Source: JAHEIJ01 sp040235565 (GTDB lineage: Bacteria; Pseudomonadota; Gammaproteobacteria; UBA6429; Thiohalophilaceae). Taken from it: a stretch of 12,756 nt of DNA. The stretch is from contig JBECLA010000061.1 in the NCBI GenBank assembly GCA_040235565.1, forward strand, positions 1 through 12,756, given 5' to 3'. The notes beneath the pieces were generated by a model. The model did no database searches. It worked only from the letters and a program-made list of their open reading frames with translations, and was not told the DNA's origin. This document shows, piece after piece, positions 1 to 7,836 of this stretch. Made by a program: the position numbers and the translations under genes. Within the stretch, counting starts at the first letter, position 1. The number at the start of each line of letters is the position of its first letter.

Positions 1-162
1 CGTACCTTGCATGCTGCGGTGTCTCGTGCCCATCCTCAACATGCCAAAATCGTCAAGGATTTTAATAAAGCCCTCAAAGCCATGAAGGCCGACGGCAGTT
101 ATGATAAGATTCTTGACACGTATCGGAAACGGCTGGTGAATTTAACGGAAACCCCGCTATGA
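1..162 (+). CDS. C-terminal end of a periplasmic solute-binding protein (partial)
   Basis: Frame 1 is open from the left edge to a TGA at 160-162 and gives 53 residues, so only the C-terminus is present. The tail contains KIVKDFNKALKAMKADGSYD and then KILDTYRKRL. An amphipathic helix followed by 'G-x-Y-D-K-I' is typical of the end of family 3 extracellular solute-binding proteins (SBP_bac_3), where the last helix packs on the first lobe. No catalytic or binding residues can be judged from so little. The gene is the only plus-strand one and converges on nasA, so it is probably unrelated to the nitrate operon. The family call rests on the tail pattern alone, and another periplasmic-binding-protein fold is possible. 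Confidence 0.5.
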   Translation, partial: RTLHAAVSRAHPQHAKIVKDFNKALKAMKADGSYDKILDTYRKRLVNLTETPL

Positions 163-254
163 ACCGGCATGTAAGGCAGAGAAGCCTTTCAACTACATCC
201 TGACCTGGCTGTAAAAGTTCATCCGTGAGGCGTAGCTATACAGTGTAGCCGGTT
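162..254. other. Convergent intergenic stretch with weak inverted repeats
   Basis: The 126 bases between the plus-strand gene and nasA contain three inverted repeats. AAGGC (173-177) pairs with GCCTT (184-188). GCTATACAGTGTAGC (235-249) folds on itself. AACCGGC (162-168) pairs with GCCGGTT (248-254) across about 80 bases. None is followed by a good T tract on either strand, so they are poor intrinsic terminators. They may still form a bidirectional 3'-end structure for the converging transcripts. Confidence 0.3.
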
Positions 255-288
255 TCGCTTCTTTCTATGCGCAATCAGCCTTGTTTAC

Positions 289-3000
289 TTACCCATCCGG
301 GCAATTACAGCAGCATCCCTTTACGTCAGTTGTCTGGCCTGAGCCAGCCTGTGTTTCCGCTATCAGCGCCTTGATCTCGGGAATACAGGAACCACAATTG
401 GTCCCTGCCTGCAATATCTCACCCACCGACTCTGCAGTCGCGAGCCCACCCTCACGAATTTTATCCACGATCACGTTTCGGCCCACGCCAAAACAGGCAC
501 AGATGGTTCGGCCAACATCATGCTGTTGATTGACGGGTTTACCACTGAGAATGCTTTTGCGATCGTGATCCAGCAACCTCGCTTCCGCAAACAAACCCGC
601 CAACCAGTCGCGTTCCGGTAACCGGTAGTCCGGTCCGATAAAAATGCAGCTCTCAAGCCGGCCATTTTCGATACGTGCGGCACGATATCGATTCAGCCCG
701 CGATCATGGTATTCAATCCATTCCACCTTATCAGCTGCCCGACACAACAACTGTCGAGCGGTATCGGCCCAGTTGTCAGGGATCGCTTCACCGGCAATTT
801 CATAGCGCCACAGCTGATTACCGCGTGAGCAGGACCAGTAACTCGCAGCGTTTAATGACAAGCGCCGTCGGCTCAACAGAAAACCATACCAATTGGCCTG
901 ATAGGGTTTAACCTGCACCGGCGTATGCTTGAATTCAGGTTGGCCCGAGATAGGGTCAACGACCGGATTGACCAGGGCATCGACGTAACTTTTACTGGCA
1001 AATTGATCATTCCAGTGCATCGGCACAAAGACACTCCCGATCCGTTGTTCCTCCGAGAGCCGCACCCGTACGAGGATTTCACCCCTGCGGCTGGTGACCT
1101 TTGCCAGGGATCCATCCTGAATATCTGAGCGCGAGGCATCTCGCGGATGCAGGTTGATATACGGCTCGTGAATATGGCCGGAGAGTCGTGCGGATTTACC
1201 GGTGCGGGTCATGGTATGCCATTGATCCCGAATCCGCCCGGTGTTCAACACCAGCGGATAAGTGTCATTGACGGCATTGGCAGGTTGATGGTCGGTCACA
1301 ACGATGAACCGGGCCTTGCCGGAAGCTGTAAAGAACTTGCCATCCGCAAACAAGCGCGCTGTCTCCTGCCCTTGTTCCCTCACTGGCCATTGTACTGGCG
1401 CTAGCCGTTCATAGTCGGTCAGGCTGAGTTGACTGAGACCGGCAAGGCTGAAATCCCGTTGGCCTCCATTATGAAATCCTGACAGGGCCGCATGTTCCTT
1501 GAAAATTTCAGCTGCGTTTTCATATGCAAAGGCATCATCAAAACCCATGCGTTGCGCCAATTGCGTGATAATCCACCAGTCCGGTTGCGCCGCTCCCATC
1601 GTGGGAAGAAAAGCACGCTGGCGTGAAATACGTCGTTCCGAGTTTGTCACTGTGCCATCGCGTTCACCCCAGGCGCGCGCCGGAAACAGGACATGGGCAT
1701 AGCGACTGGTATCCGTCTCGCGCATGCAATCAGAAACAATCACCAGTTCACACTTCGCCAGCGCGGCCCGCACCTTATCGGCATCAGGTAAGCTCACCGC
1801 CGGATTGGTGGCCATGATCCACACCGCCTTGATCCTTCCCGTTGCCATGGCATCAAACATCTCGATGGCCTTGAGCCCTTCCTTTTCGGCAAGGACGGGA
1901 GCATCCCAGAAAGTTTGCACGATCTGCTGATGTTGCGCATCGTCCAGGTTCATGTGCGCCGCCAGCTGATTCGCCAGGCCACCTACTTCTCGTCCGCCCA
2001 TGGCATTGGGCTGACCGGTAAAGGAAAACGGCCCCATGCCTGGTCGACCGATCCGGCCCGTTAACAAATGGCAGTTAATAATACTGTTGCCCTTGTCAGT
2101 ACCGTATGACCACTGGTTTATTCCTTGCGAAAACACCGTCACGCTGCGTTTTCGTTTGGCAAACAATTGGAAAAACTGTTCCACCTGCTCCTGATTCAGC
2201 CCGCATTTCCTCGCCACCGATTTCACATCCGGCACCTGGCTTCTGGCAGTATCCAATGCGGCATCCAGACCTTCCGTGGAAGCATCGATGAAACCCTGAT
2301 CACGATACTGGTGCTGGTCCAGGTATGTCAGCAAGCCATTAAACAGATAATTATCTGAGCCAGGGGCAAGCGGCAAATGCAGGTCAGCAATTTCACAGGT
2401 TGCTGTCTTGCGAGGATCGATCACCACAATTTTCAGGTTGGAGTTTTGTTTCCGTGCCTGCGCAATGCGTTGATATAGCACCGGATGACACCAGGCGGTA
2501 TTACTGCCGACGAGGGTAATCAGTTCCGCCTGTTCCAGATCTTCGTAGGCACAGGGTACACTATCGGCACCAAAGGCGCGTTTATGTGCCGCGACAGCTG
2601 ATGACATGCAAAGGCGGGAGTTAGTATCAATATTGGCGCTGCCGATAAACCCTTTCATCATTTTATTGGCAACATAATAATCTTCCGTCAACAACTGGCC
2701 GGAAACATAAAAGGCCACAGCATCCGGCCCGTGTTCCGCAATGATGGTTTGCAGTTTGCGGGCAGTATAGTCGAGGGCGTTATCCCAACTATGGACGGTA
2801 CCCTCTATCTCCGGATAAAGCAGGCGTCCTTCTGTACCCAGGGTCTCGCCCAGTGCAGCCCCTTTGGAACAAAGCCGACCATAATTTGCCGGATGATCCG
2901 GATCACCTTTGATGGTGATTCCGCCTGCTTGATCCACCGAGGCCAGAACTCCACAACCTACCCCGCAATAAGGGCAGGTTGTTCTTATCGGCTTTGGCAT
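289..3000 (-). CDS. nasA: Assimilatory nitrate reductase catalytic subunit with C-terminal Bfd-like domain
   Basis: This 903-residue cytoplasmic molybdopterin oxidoreductase reduces nitrate to nitrite. The N-terminal 4Fe-4S site is C9, C12, C16 and C44 (CPYCGVGC, then RLCSKG). C131 in SRLCMSSAV is the expected molybdenum ligand, as in Nap/Nas enzymes. The dinucleotide-binding domain follows (for example HTMTRTGKSARL). A Bfd-like [2Fe-2S] domain with C834, C836, C869 and C872 ends the protein, as in assimilatory enzymes that accept electrons through it. There is no twin-arginine signal, which argues against periplasmic NapA. The extreme C-terminus has an extra cluster, C896, C897, C898 and C900. 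The ATG at 3000 lies 30 bases after nirD with only a weak AGGT upstream. It is the last gene of the operon. No separate flavoprotein electron donor (NasB/NasC type) is in the window, so the electron source is unknown. Confidence 0.95.
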   Translation of the reverse strand: MPKPIRTTCPYCGVGCGVLASVDQAGGITIKGDPDHPANYGRLCSKGAALGETLGTEGRLLYPEIEGTVHSWDNALDYTARKLQTIIAEHGPDAVAFYVSGQLLTEDYYVANKMMKGFIGSANIDTNSRLCMSSAVAAHKRAFGADSVPCAYEDLEQAELITLVGSNTAWCHPVLYQRIAQARKQNSNLKIVVIDPRKTATCEIADLHLPLAPGSDNYLFNGLLTYLDQHQYRDQGFIDASTEGLDAALDTARSQVPDVKSVARKCGLNQEQVEQFFQLFAKRKRSVTVFSQGINQWSYGTDKGNSIINCHLLTGRIGRPGMGPFSFTGQPNAMGGREVGGLANQLAAHMNLDDAQHQQIVQTFWDAPVLAEKEGLKAIEMFDAMATGRIKAVWIMATNPAVSLPDADKVRAALAKCELVIVSDCMRETDTSRYAHVLFPARAWGERDGTVTNSERRISRQRAFLPTMGAAQPDWWIITQLAQRMGFDDAFAYENAAEIFKEHAALSGFHNGGQRDFSLAGLSQLSLTDYERLAPVQWPVREQGQETARLFADGKFFTASGKARFIVVTDHQPANAVNDTYPLVLNTGRIRDQWHTMTRTGKSARLSGHIHEPYINLHPRDASRSDIQDGSLAKVTSRRGEILVRVRLSEEQRIGSVFVPMHWNDQFASKSYVDALVNPVVDPISGQPEFKHTPVQVKPYQANWYGFLLSRRRLSLNAASYWSCSRGNQLWRYEIAGEAIPDNWADTARQLLCRAADKVEWIEYHDRGLNRYRAARIENGRLESCIFIGPDYRLPERDWLAGLFAEARLLDHDRKSILSGKPVNQQHDVGRTICACFGVGRNVIVDKIREGGLATAESVGEILQAGTNCGSCIPEIKALIAETQAGSGQTTDVKGCCCNCPDG

Positions 3001-3030
3001 TCGTAATTACCTGTATTGATACTGCATACC

Positions 3031-3381
3031 TTACTGGTTAGGGCATCCTTCCTCCGGTATCAGGGATAACATGATTCTATCCCCTTCCAGCTTAACTGGA
3101 TAACTCGCTGCACAGCCTTCATCCGGTGCCACTGCTTCACCGGAATCCAGATGAATTTTCCAGTCATGCAATGGACAGGTAACACGTTTGCCATGCACGA
3201 TTCCCTGCGACAGGGGCCCGCCTCGATGCGGACACTTGTCACGCAAGGCAAAAATCTCATCCCCGGCGGCACGGAATACCGCGATATCACCTTGTCGGGT
3301 TCGCACGACTCTGGCGCCCAGCCGGGGGATCTCGCTCAGGCTGCCAATATCAATCCAGTTTTCTCTCATTGCTGCTACCAT
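3031..3381 (-). CDS. nirD: Nitrite reductase [NAD(P)H] small subunit, Rieske type
   Basis: This 116-residue protein is the small partner of NirB. It has the Rieske fold, with all four [2Fe-2S] ligands present: C50 and H52 (CPHRGGPLSQG), then C69 and H72 (CPLHDW). Some enterobacterial NirD proteins have lost these ligands, so this one probably binds a real cluster. It starts 23 bases after nirB. The ATG at 3381 has an AGGAT about eight bases upstream, whereas the alternative ATG four codons later has no ribosome site. The length is normal for the family. The product is cytoplasmic and works with NirB in six-electron nitrite reduction to ammonium. Confidence 0.95.
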   Translation of the reverse strand: MVAAMRENWIDIGSLSEIPRLGARVVRTRQGDIAVFRAAGDEIFALRDKCPHRGGPLSQGIVHGKRVTCPLHDWKIHLDSGEAVAPDEGCAASYPVKLEGDRIMLSLIPEEGCPNQ

Positions 3382-3404
3382 CGTTTTATCCTGTCTGCCA
3401 GTAC

Positions 3405-5843
3405 TTAACCCGCAACAACTTTCAGCGGTTCAAATTCATGTTTATCTGTACCTTCGGCCCGTGCTTGCCAGGGATCCGCCTGCATGTATTTCTGGGAATA
3501 CCGAAAACGTTCCGCCAGTGCCTTGCGGTTGGTTTCATCTTCAACGATCCTTTCCTTCACATAGGTCAGTCCAACGCGTTCGATCCAGGGTGCAGTGCGT
3601 TCCAGATAATGGGCTTCTTCCCGGTACAGTTGCATAAACGCCGCGGTGTACTCCAGGACTTCCTTCTCGCTCTTCACTGCGCAGAGCAAATCCGTTGCCC
3701 GCACCTTGATACCGCCATTACCACCGACATGCAATTCATAACCGGAATCGACACACACCACACCAAAATCCTTGATCGTGGCTTCAGCACAGTTTCGTGG
3801 ACAACCCGATACCGCCATTTTAAATTTATGTGGTGTCCAGGAACCCCAGGTCATTTTTTCCAGTTCAATTCCCAGATGGGTTGAATCCTGTGTACCGAAG
3901 CGGCACCATTCCTTGCCGACACAGGTTTTTACGGTACGTAACGCCTTGCCATACGCATGGCCTGAGACCAGCCCGGCCTGATTGAGTTCGTACCAGATCC
4001 CCGGTAATTCTTCTTTTTTCAAACCATACAGGGCAATGCGCTGTCCACCCGTCACATGCACTGTCTTGACATTGTATTTTTCTGCCACATCGGCAATCGC
4101 CCGCAGTTCTTTCGGCGTCGTTCCACCACCCCACATGCGTGGAATAACAGAATAGGTGCCATCCTTCTGAATGTTGGCGTGTACCCGCTCATTGATAAAG
4201 CGTGACTGGTAATCATCAATCCCTTCTGCCGGCCATTGACAAACCAGATAGTAATTCAACGCCGGCCGACACTTGCTGCACCCGTCCGGATTGTCCCAGC
4301 CCAGTGTAGTCATGATCGTTTGTATGGATTTCAGGCCCTGCTCCTTGATAGCCGTACGCACTTCATCATGTGTATGTTCGGTACAGCCGCACAGCGGTTT
4401 TTGATGTGGCGCGGTGGAATAATCCCCCCCGACAGTGTGCGACAACAAGGCCTCAACCAGTCCCGTGCATGATCCACAGGAACTTGATGCCTTGGTATGG
4501 GCTCGTACATCTTCCAGGGTAAACAGTTTCTTTTCGCTGATGGCTTTGACAATATCGCCCTTACAGACGCCGTTACAGCCGCAGATTTCGGCACTGTCCG
4601 CCATGGCAACCACGCGATTATCGTCGCCATGACCGGAATCACCCAGATGGGCCTGCCCGAAGAGGAGGTTCTCACGAAAATCCGAAATATCGGTACCATC
4701 CCGCATTAAATCAAAATACCAGCTACCGTCGATGGTATCGCCGTACATGACCGCACCCTTGATACGATTGTCCTGCACCACCAGTTTCCGGTAGACTCCA
4801 CGAGCGGCATCCTGAAACACCAGTTCCTCGGTACCTTCCTCACCACTGAAATTTCCAGCAGAGAACAGATCGATACCTGTCACTTTCAACTTGGTTGATG
4901 TTACCGTACCCACATAGCGGCCAATGCCATGCTGGCCCAGATGATTGGCACAAACCCGTGCCATTTCAAACAACGGGGCGACCAGACCATAGGCCACTCC
5001 ACGGTGCTGGACACATTCACCCACCGCATAGATCCGGGGATCAAATGTTTGCATGGTGTCACTCACGACAATGCCCCGTTCACAATGGATCCCCGCCTTT
5101 TCTGCAAGGGCGAAATTGGGACGGATTCCCACCGCCATCACCACCAGATCGGTATAGATCTCCGTGCCATCCTTGAAGCGTAATTTCTCAACATGATCCT
5201 TACCGATGATTGCCTCGGTCTCGGCACCCATCAGAAAATTCATCCCCCGTGCCTCCAGAGAGGCTTGCAGCATTTGTGCTGCGGGCACATCAAGCTGCCG
5301 CTCCATCAGGGTATCCATAATATGCACCACCGTGACACTCATCCCCTGTTGCATCAAACCATTGGCAGCTTCCAGCCCTAACAGCCCGCCACCGATTACC
5401 ACTGCATGTGTATGCTGTTTCGCGGCAGCCAGCATTTGATCGACATCATGGATATCACGGAAACTTACGACACCTTCGAGATCATGACCCGGGACGGGTA
5501 TAATGAAGGGTGTAGAACCGGTCGCCACCAATAGCCGATCATATTCTTCCGTTGTTCCATCGGCAGCGATTACTTTGCGGCCAACCCGATCAATCTCGAT
5601 GACTTCCTTGCCCTTGTGCAAGGTAATCCCGTTATCAACATACCATTGTTCATCATTCAGCATAATGTCATCAATGGTCTTGTCGCCAGCCAGGAGCGGT
5701 GAGAGCATAATACGATTGTAGTTACCGTAAGGTTCAGCACCAAACACAGTAATCCGGTACGTTTCTGGCGAAACCTTGAGTAATTCCTCGACGGTACGGA
5801 TACCAGCCATACCATTACCAATGACAACGAGTTTTTCCTTCAT
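3405..5843 (-). CDS. nirB: Nitrite reductase [NAD(P)H] large subunit, sirohaem enzyme
   Basis: This 812-residue cytoplasmic enzyme reduces nitrite to ammonium with NAD(P)H. An FAD-binding motif GxGxxG lies at residues 9-14 and the NAD(P)H Rossmann motif at G151, G153 and G156. A Bfd-like [2Fe-2S] domain has C421, C423, C456 and C459. A second Cys set resembles another such domain: C485, C487, C522 and C525. The C-terminal sirohaem/4Fe-4S half has C641, C647, C681 and C685 (TCVGKEWC and GCPRNC), the full ligand set for the coupled cluster and sirohaem. The ATG at 5843 is preceded by GGAGA at good spacing. It sits 49 bases after nrtD and 23 bases before nirD, inside the nrt-nir-nas operon. The domain order and length match full NirB with nothing missing. 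Confidence 0.97.
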   Translation of the reverse strand: MKEKLVVIGNGMAGIRTVEELLKVSPETYRITVFGAEPYGNYNRIMLSPLLAGDKTIDDIMLNDEQWYVDNGITLHKGKEVIEIDRVGRKVIAADGTTEEYDRLLVATGSTPFIIPVPGHDLEGVVSFRDIHDVDQMLAAAKQHTHAVVIGGGLLGLEAANGLMQQGMSVTVVHIMDTLMERQLDVPAAQMLQASLEARGMNFLMGAETEAIIGKDHVEKLRFKDGTEIYTDLVVMAVGIRPNFALAEKAGIHCERGIVVSDTMQTFDPRIYAVGECVQHRGVAYGLVAPLFEMARVCANHLGQHGIGRYVGTVTSTKLKVTGIDLFSAGNFSGEEGTEELVFQDAARGVYRKLVVQDNRIKGAVMYGDTIDGSWYFDLMRDGTDISDFRENLLFGQAHLGDSGHGDDNRVVAMADSAEICGCNGVCKGDIVKAISEKKLFTLEDVRAHTKASSSCGSCTGLVEALLSHTVGGDYSTAPHQKPLCGCTEHTHDEVRTAIKEQGLKSIQTIMTTLGWDNPDGCSKCRPALNYYLVCQWPAEGIDDYQSRFINERVHANIQKDGTYSVIPRMWGGGTTPKELRAIADVAEKYNVKTVHVTGGQRIALYGLKKEELPGIWYELNQAGLVSGHAYGKALRTVKTCVGKEWCRFGTQDSTHLGIELEKMTWGSWTPHKFKMAVSGCPRNCAEATIKDFGVVCVDSGYELHVGGNGGIKVRATDLLCAVKSEKEVLEYTAAFMQLYREEAHYLERTAPWIERVGLTYVKERIVEDETNRKALAERFRYSQKYMQADPWQARAEGTDKHEFEPLKVVAG

Positions 5844-5892
5844 TTTTCTGTCTCCACAACAATACTTTCAGGATCGTCATTTAATAATTGCA

Positions 5893-6696
5893 TCAGGCAA
5901 CCATTGCTTCCGGTTTACGTTGCCTTTCATACAAGAACTTCAAGACTTCAGCGCGATAATGATTGTAATATTCATTATCAGCCAGCCCCACTCTGTCTCT
6001 GGGTCGTGGCAGATCAATCTCAAGAATGTCGCCAACAGATGCCGCCGGACCATTGGTCATCATCACTATCCGATCTGACAACAGCACTGCCTCATCCACA
6101 TCATGGGTAATCATGATCACGGTATTATTCAGTCGTGCCTGAATTTCGATCAGGGAATCCTGCATATGGGCACGGGTCAGGGCATCCAGGGCGCCAAAAG
6201 GCTCATCCATCAGTAACACCTTGGGTTCCATCGATAAAGCCCGCGCAATTCCAACCCGTTGTTTCATGCCACCTGAAATCTCGTCGGGCCGCTTGTGCAT
6301 GGCATGTTCCATATGCACCAGTGTCAGATTATGTTCGACCCATTCCCTGATTTCCGTTTTACTTTTCTTGCCCTTGTATACCTGATTGACCGCCAGCTCG
6401 ACATTTTCGTAGGCCGTTAACCACGGCAGCAACGAATGATTCTGGAAAACAACCGCCCGATCTGGTCCCGGTTCATTCACTTCCTTACCATCCAGAATTA
6501 CGCCACCCGACGTTGCCTGGTACAAACCGGCGACAATATTCAGTACGGTAGATTTACCGCAACCGGAATGGCCAATGAGAGAAACAAACTCGCCCTCCTT
6601 GATAACGAGTTCAATATCGTCCAGTGCCTTGAAAGGCCCATTTGGTGTTGGAAATTCAATCGATACGTGTGAAATTTCAAGATGTGCTTTTGGCAT
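5893..6696 (-). CDS. nrtD: Nitrate ABC transporter ATP-binding protein
   Basis: This 267-residue ATPase drives nitrate uptake. All motifs are intact: Walker A GHSGCGKST (42-50), Q-loop Q85, signature SGGMKQR (141-147), Walker B with LLMDEP (161-166), D-loop near A169-D171 and switch H198 in ITHD. The sequence around the signature and PWLTAYENV is typical of the nitrate/sulfonate/taurine subfamily. The flanking nrtA and nirB genes decide for nitrate. The ATG at 6696 is preferred because GAGAG lies eight bases upstream. A TTG five codons earlier extends the frame but would place its own start inside that ribosome site. Only one ATPase is present and it has no fused substrate-binding domain. It is therefore the short NrtD/NasD form, not the NrtC fusion of cyanobacteria. 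Confidence 0.93.
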   Translation of the reverse strand: MPKAHLEISHVSIEFPTPNGPFKALDDIELVIKEGEFVSLIGHSGCGKSTVLNIVAGLYQATSGGVILDGKEVNEPGPDRAVVFQNHSLLPWLTAYENVELAVNQVYKGKKSKTEIREWVEHNLTLVHMEHAMHKRPDEISGGMKQRVGIARALSMEPKVLLMDEPFGALDALTRAHMQDSLIEIQARLNNTVIMITHDVDEAVLLSDRIVMMTNGPAASVGDILEIDLPRPRDRVGLADNEYYNHYRAEVLKFLYERQRKPEAMVA

Positions 6697-6732
6697 AATC
6701 AACACTCTCAATCAATAATTAATATGAAAGGC

Positions 6733-7773
6733 TTAACGCAATACGGCGTTTTTATCCCATGAGACTGCGCGTTGCAGCATCAACATAATTCTATCCAGCA
6801 GGAATCCAATCAGGCCAATAGCCAATACCGCAACCATAATTCGCGCCATTGAATTGGAACTGCCATTCTGGAATTCATCCCAGACAAATTTGCCGAGGCC
6901 AGGGTTCTGAGCCAGCATTTCGGCCGCGATCAATACCATCCATCCAATTCCGAGTGAAACGCGCAACCCGGCAAACATCATTGGTATGGAGGCCGGTAAT
7001 ACAATTTTTATAACCTTGGTAAACCAGCTGAGACGCAACACCCGACTGACGTTAATCAAATCTTTATCAATCGTGGAAACGCCCACCGTTGTGTTAATGA
7101 TCGTCGGCCACAAGCAGCACAATGTGACAGTGATAGCCGAATTTACATAGGATTTTGAAAACATCGGATCATCACTGATGTACACAGCACTGACGACGAT
7201 TGTCACAATGGGCAGCCAGGCCAATGGTGATACCGGCTTGAATACCTGAATCAGCGGGTTGAATGCCGTATATAGCGTGGTACTCAGGCCACACACTATG
7301 CCGATGGGGATCGCAATCAGCGAGGCCAGCAAGAAACCGGTTGCTACTGTGATAACACTTGTCAGAATCTGGTCGAAAAATGTCGGTTTTCCCGTATAGG
7401 GCCGTAGCTTGACTTCAGCATCAGGGTTTTTGGCCAGTTTGGCGGCGTTACGCTTTTCCTGGCGTTCATAAAATGCTGCTTCTTTCTGCCGCTCTTCTTT
7501 GTGCTCATCAAACAACCCGACCGTCTGTTCCCAGACCTTGGCAGGTCCTGGTAATTGACCCAGCGATGTTTCGATTTGTGAGGCTATTGCACCCCATAAC
7601 GCCAGGAAAATCCCAATCGCCACCAGAGGAACGGCCAGCCGGGTGATCACCAGTCTTGCCTGTTCAGCCCAGTTGATTTTCTTGATCTTGAGTCCGGCTG
7701 GTATCAATCGTTTCCAGCCGATACTATTTATGATGCTCTCTGCCCGTACACTCATATCATCACCTTTACTCAT
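6733..7773 (-). CDS. nrtB: Nitrate ABC transporter permease
   Basis: This inner-membrane permease of about 346 residues has a first membrane helix near the N-terminus (RLAVPLVAIGIFLALWGAIA). A cluster of helices follows from TSVITVATGFLLASLIAIPI onward. The EAA-type cytoplasmic loop for the ATPase is visible at VLPASIPMMFAGLRVSLGIG. A highly charged segment of about 50 residues, rich in K, E and R, lies between the first helix and the core. It makes the protein longer than compact NrtB permeases. The start is uncertain. The ATG at 7773 overlaps the stop of a small upstream ORF (ATGA). The ATG at 7755 has its own AAAGGTGAT. A TTG at 7821 lies inside a hairpin and is unlikely. NrtD follows after 36 bases. 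Confidence 0.9.
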   Translation of the reverse strand: MSKGDDMSVRAESIINSIGWKRLIPAGLKIKKINWAEQARLVITRLAVPLVAIGIFLALWGAIASQIETSLGQLPGPAKVWEQTVGLFDEHKEERQKEAAFYERQEKRNAAKLAKNPDAEVKLRPYTGKPTFFDQILTSVITVATGFLLASLIAIPIGIVCGLSTTLYTAFNPLIQVFKPVSPLAWLPIVTIVVSAVYISDDPMFSKSYVNSAITVTLCCLWPTIINTTVGVSTIDKDLINVSRVLRLSWFTKVIKIVLPASIPMMFAGLRVSLGIGWMVLIAAEMLAQNPGLGKFVWDEFQNGSSNSMARIMVAVLAIGLIGFLLDRIMLMLQRAVSWDKNAVLR

Positions 7774-7796
7774 AACTTGACCTGATACGACTCCAT
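7770..7796 (-). CDS. Possible translational-coupling mini-ORF before nrtB
   Basis: An ATG at 7794-7796 sits seven bases after a perfect AAGGAGGG. It opens eight codons (MESYQVKL) ending in a TGA that overlaps the nrtB ATG at 7773 as ATGA. The ribosome site is much stronger than either one directly before the nrtB start candidates. This could be a coupling cistron that loads ribosomes onto nrtB. It could also be a chance by-product of the AAGGAGGG hairpin arm. No conservation data are available here, so the call is an inference. Confidence 0.35.
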   Translation of the reverse strand: MESYQVKL

Positions 7797-7801
7797 TGAG
7801 G

Positions 7802-7829
7802 TTCCCTCCTTGTTCACACAAGGAGGGAA
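7802..7829 (-). promoter_or_regulatory. nrtA-nrtB intergenic RNA hairpin covering a ribosome site
   Basis: TTCCCTCCTTGT (7802-7813) and ACAAGGAGGGAA (7818-7829) are perfect 12-bp inverted repeats around a four-base loop. In the nrtA-nrtB message the hairpin starts seven bases after the nrtA stop. Its 3' arm contains AAGGAGGG, the strongest Shine-Dalgarno sequence in the area. There is no T tract after it, so it is not a classic terminator. Likely roles are protecting the 3' end of the nrtA message so that binding protein is made in excess over permease, or limiting nrtB translation. Confidence 0.65.
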
Positions 7830-7836
7830 TGGTCAG

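Noticed and set aside
3188..3884. Plus-strand ORFs of 149 and 171 codons opposite nirD and nirB
   Set aside because: Both mirror strongly conserved coding sequence on the other strand and show no protein family features.
6697..6711. Longer nrtD start at the TTG of 6711
   Set aside because: It overlaps the GAGAG that serves the ATG at 6696.
7774..7821. Longer nrtB start at the TTG of 7821
   Set aside because: It is a TTG inside the 12-bp hairpin with no ribosome site before it, and the added residues do not look like permease.
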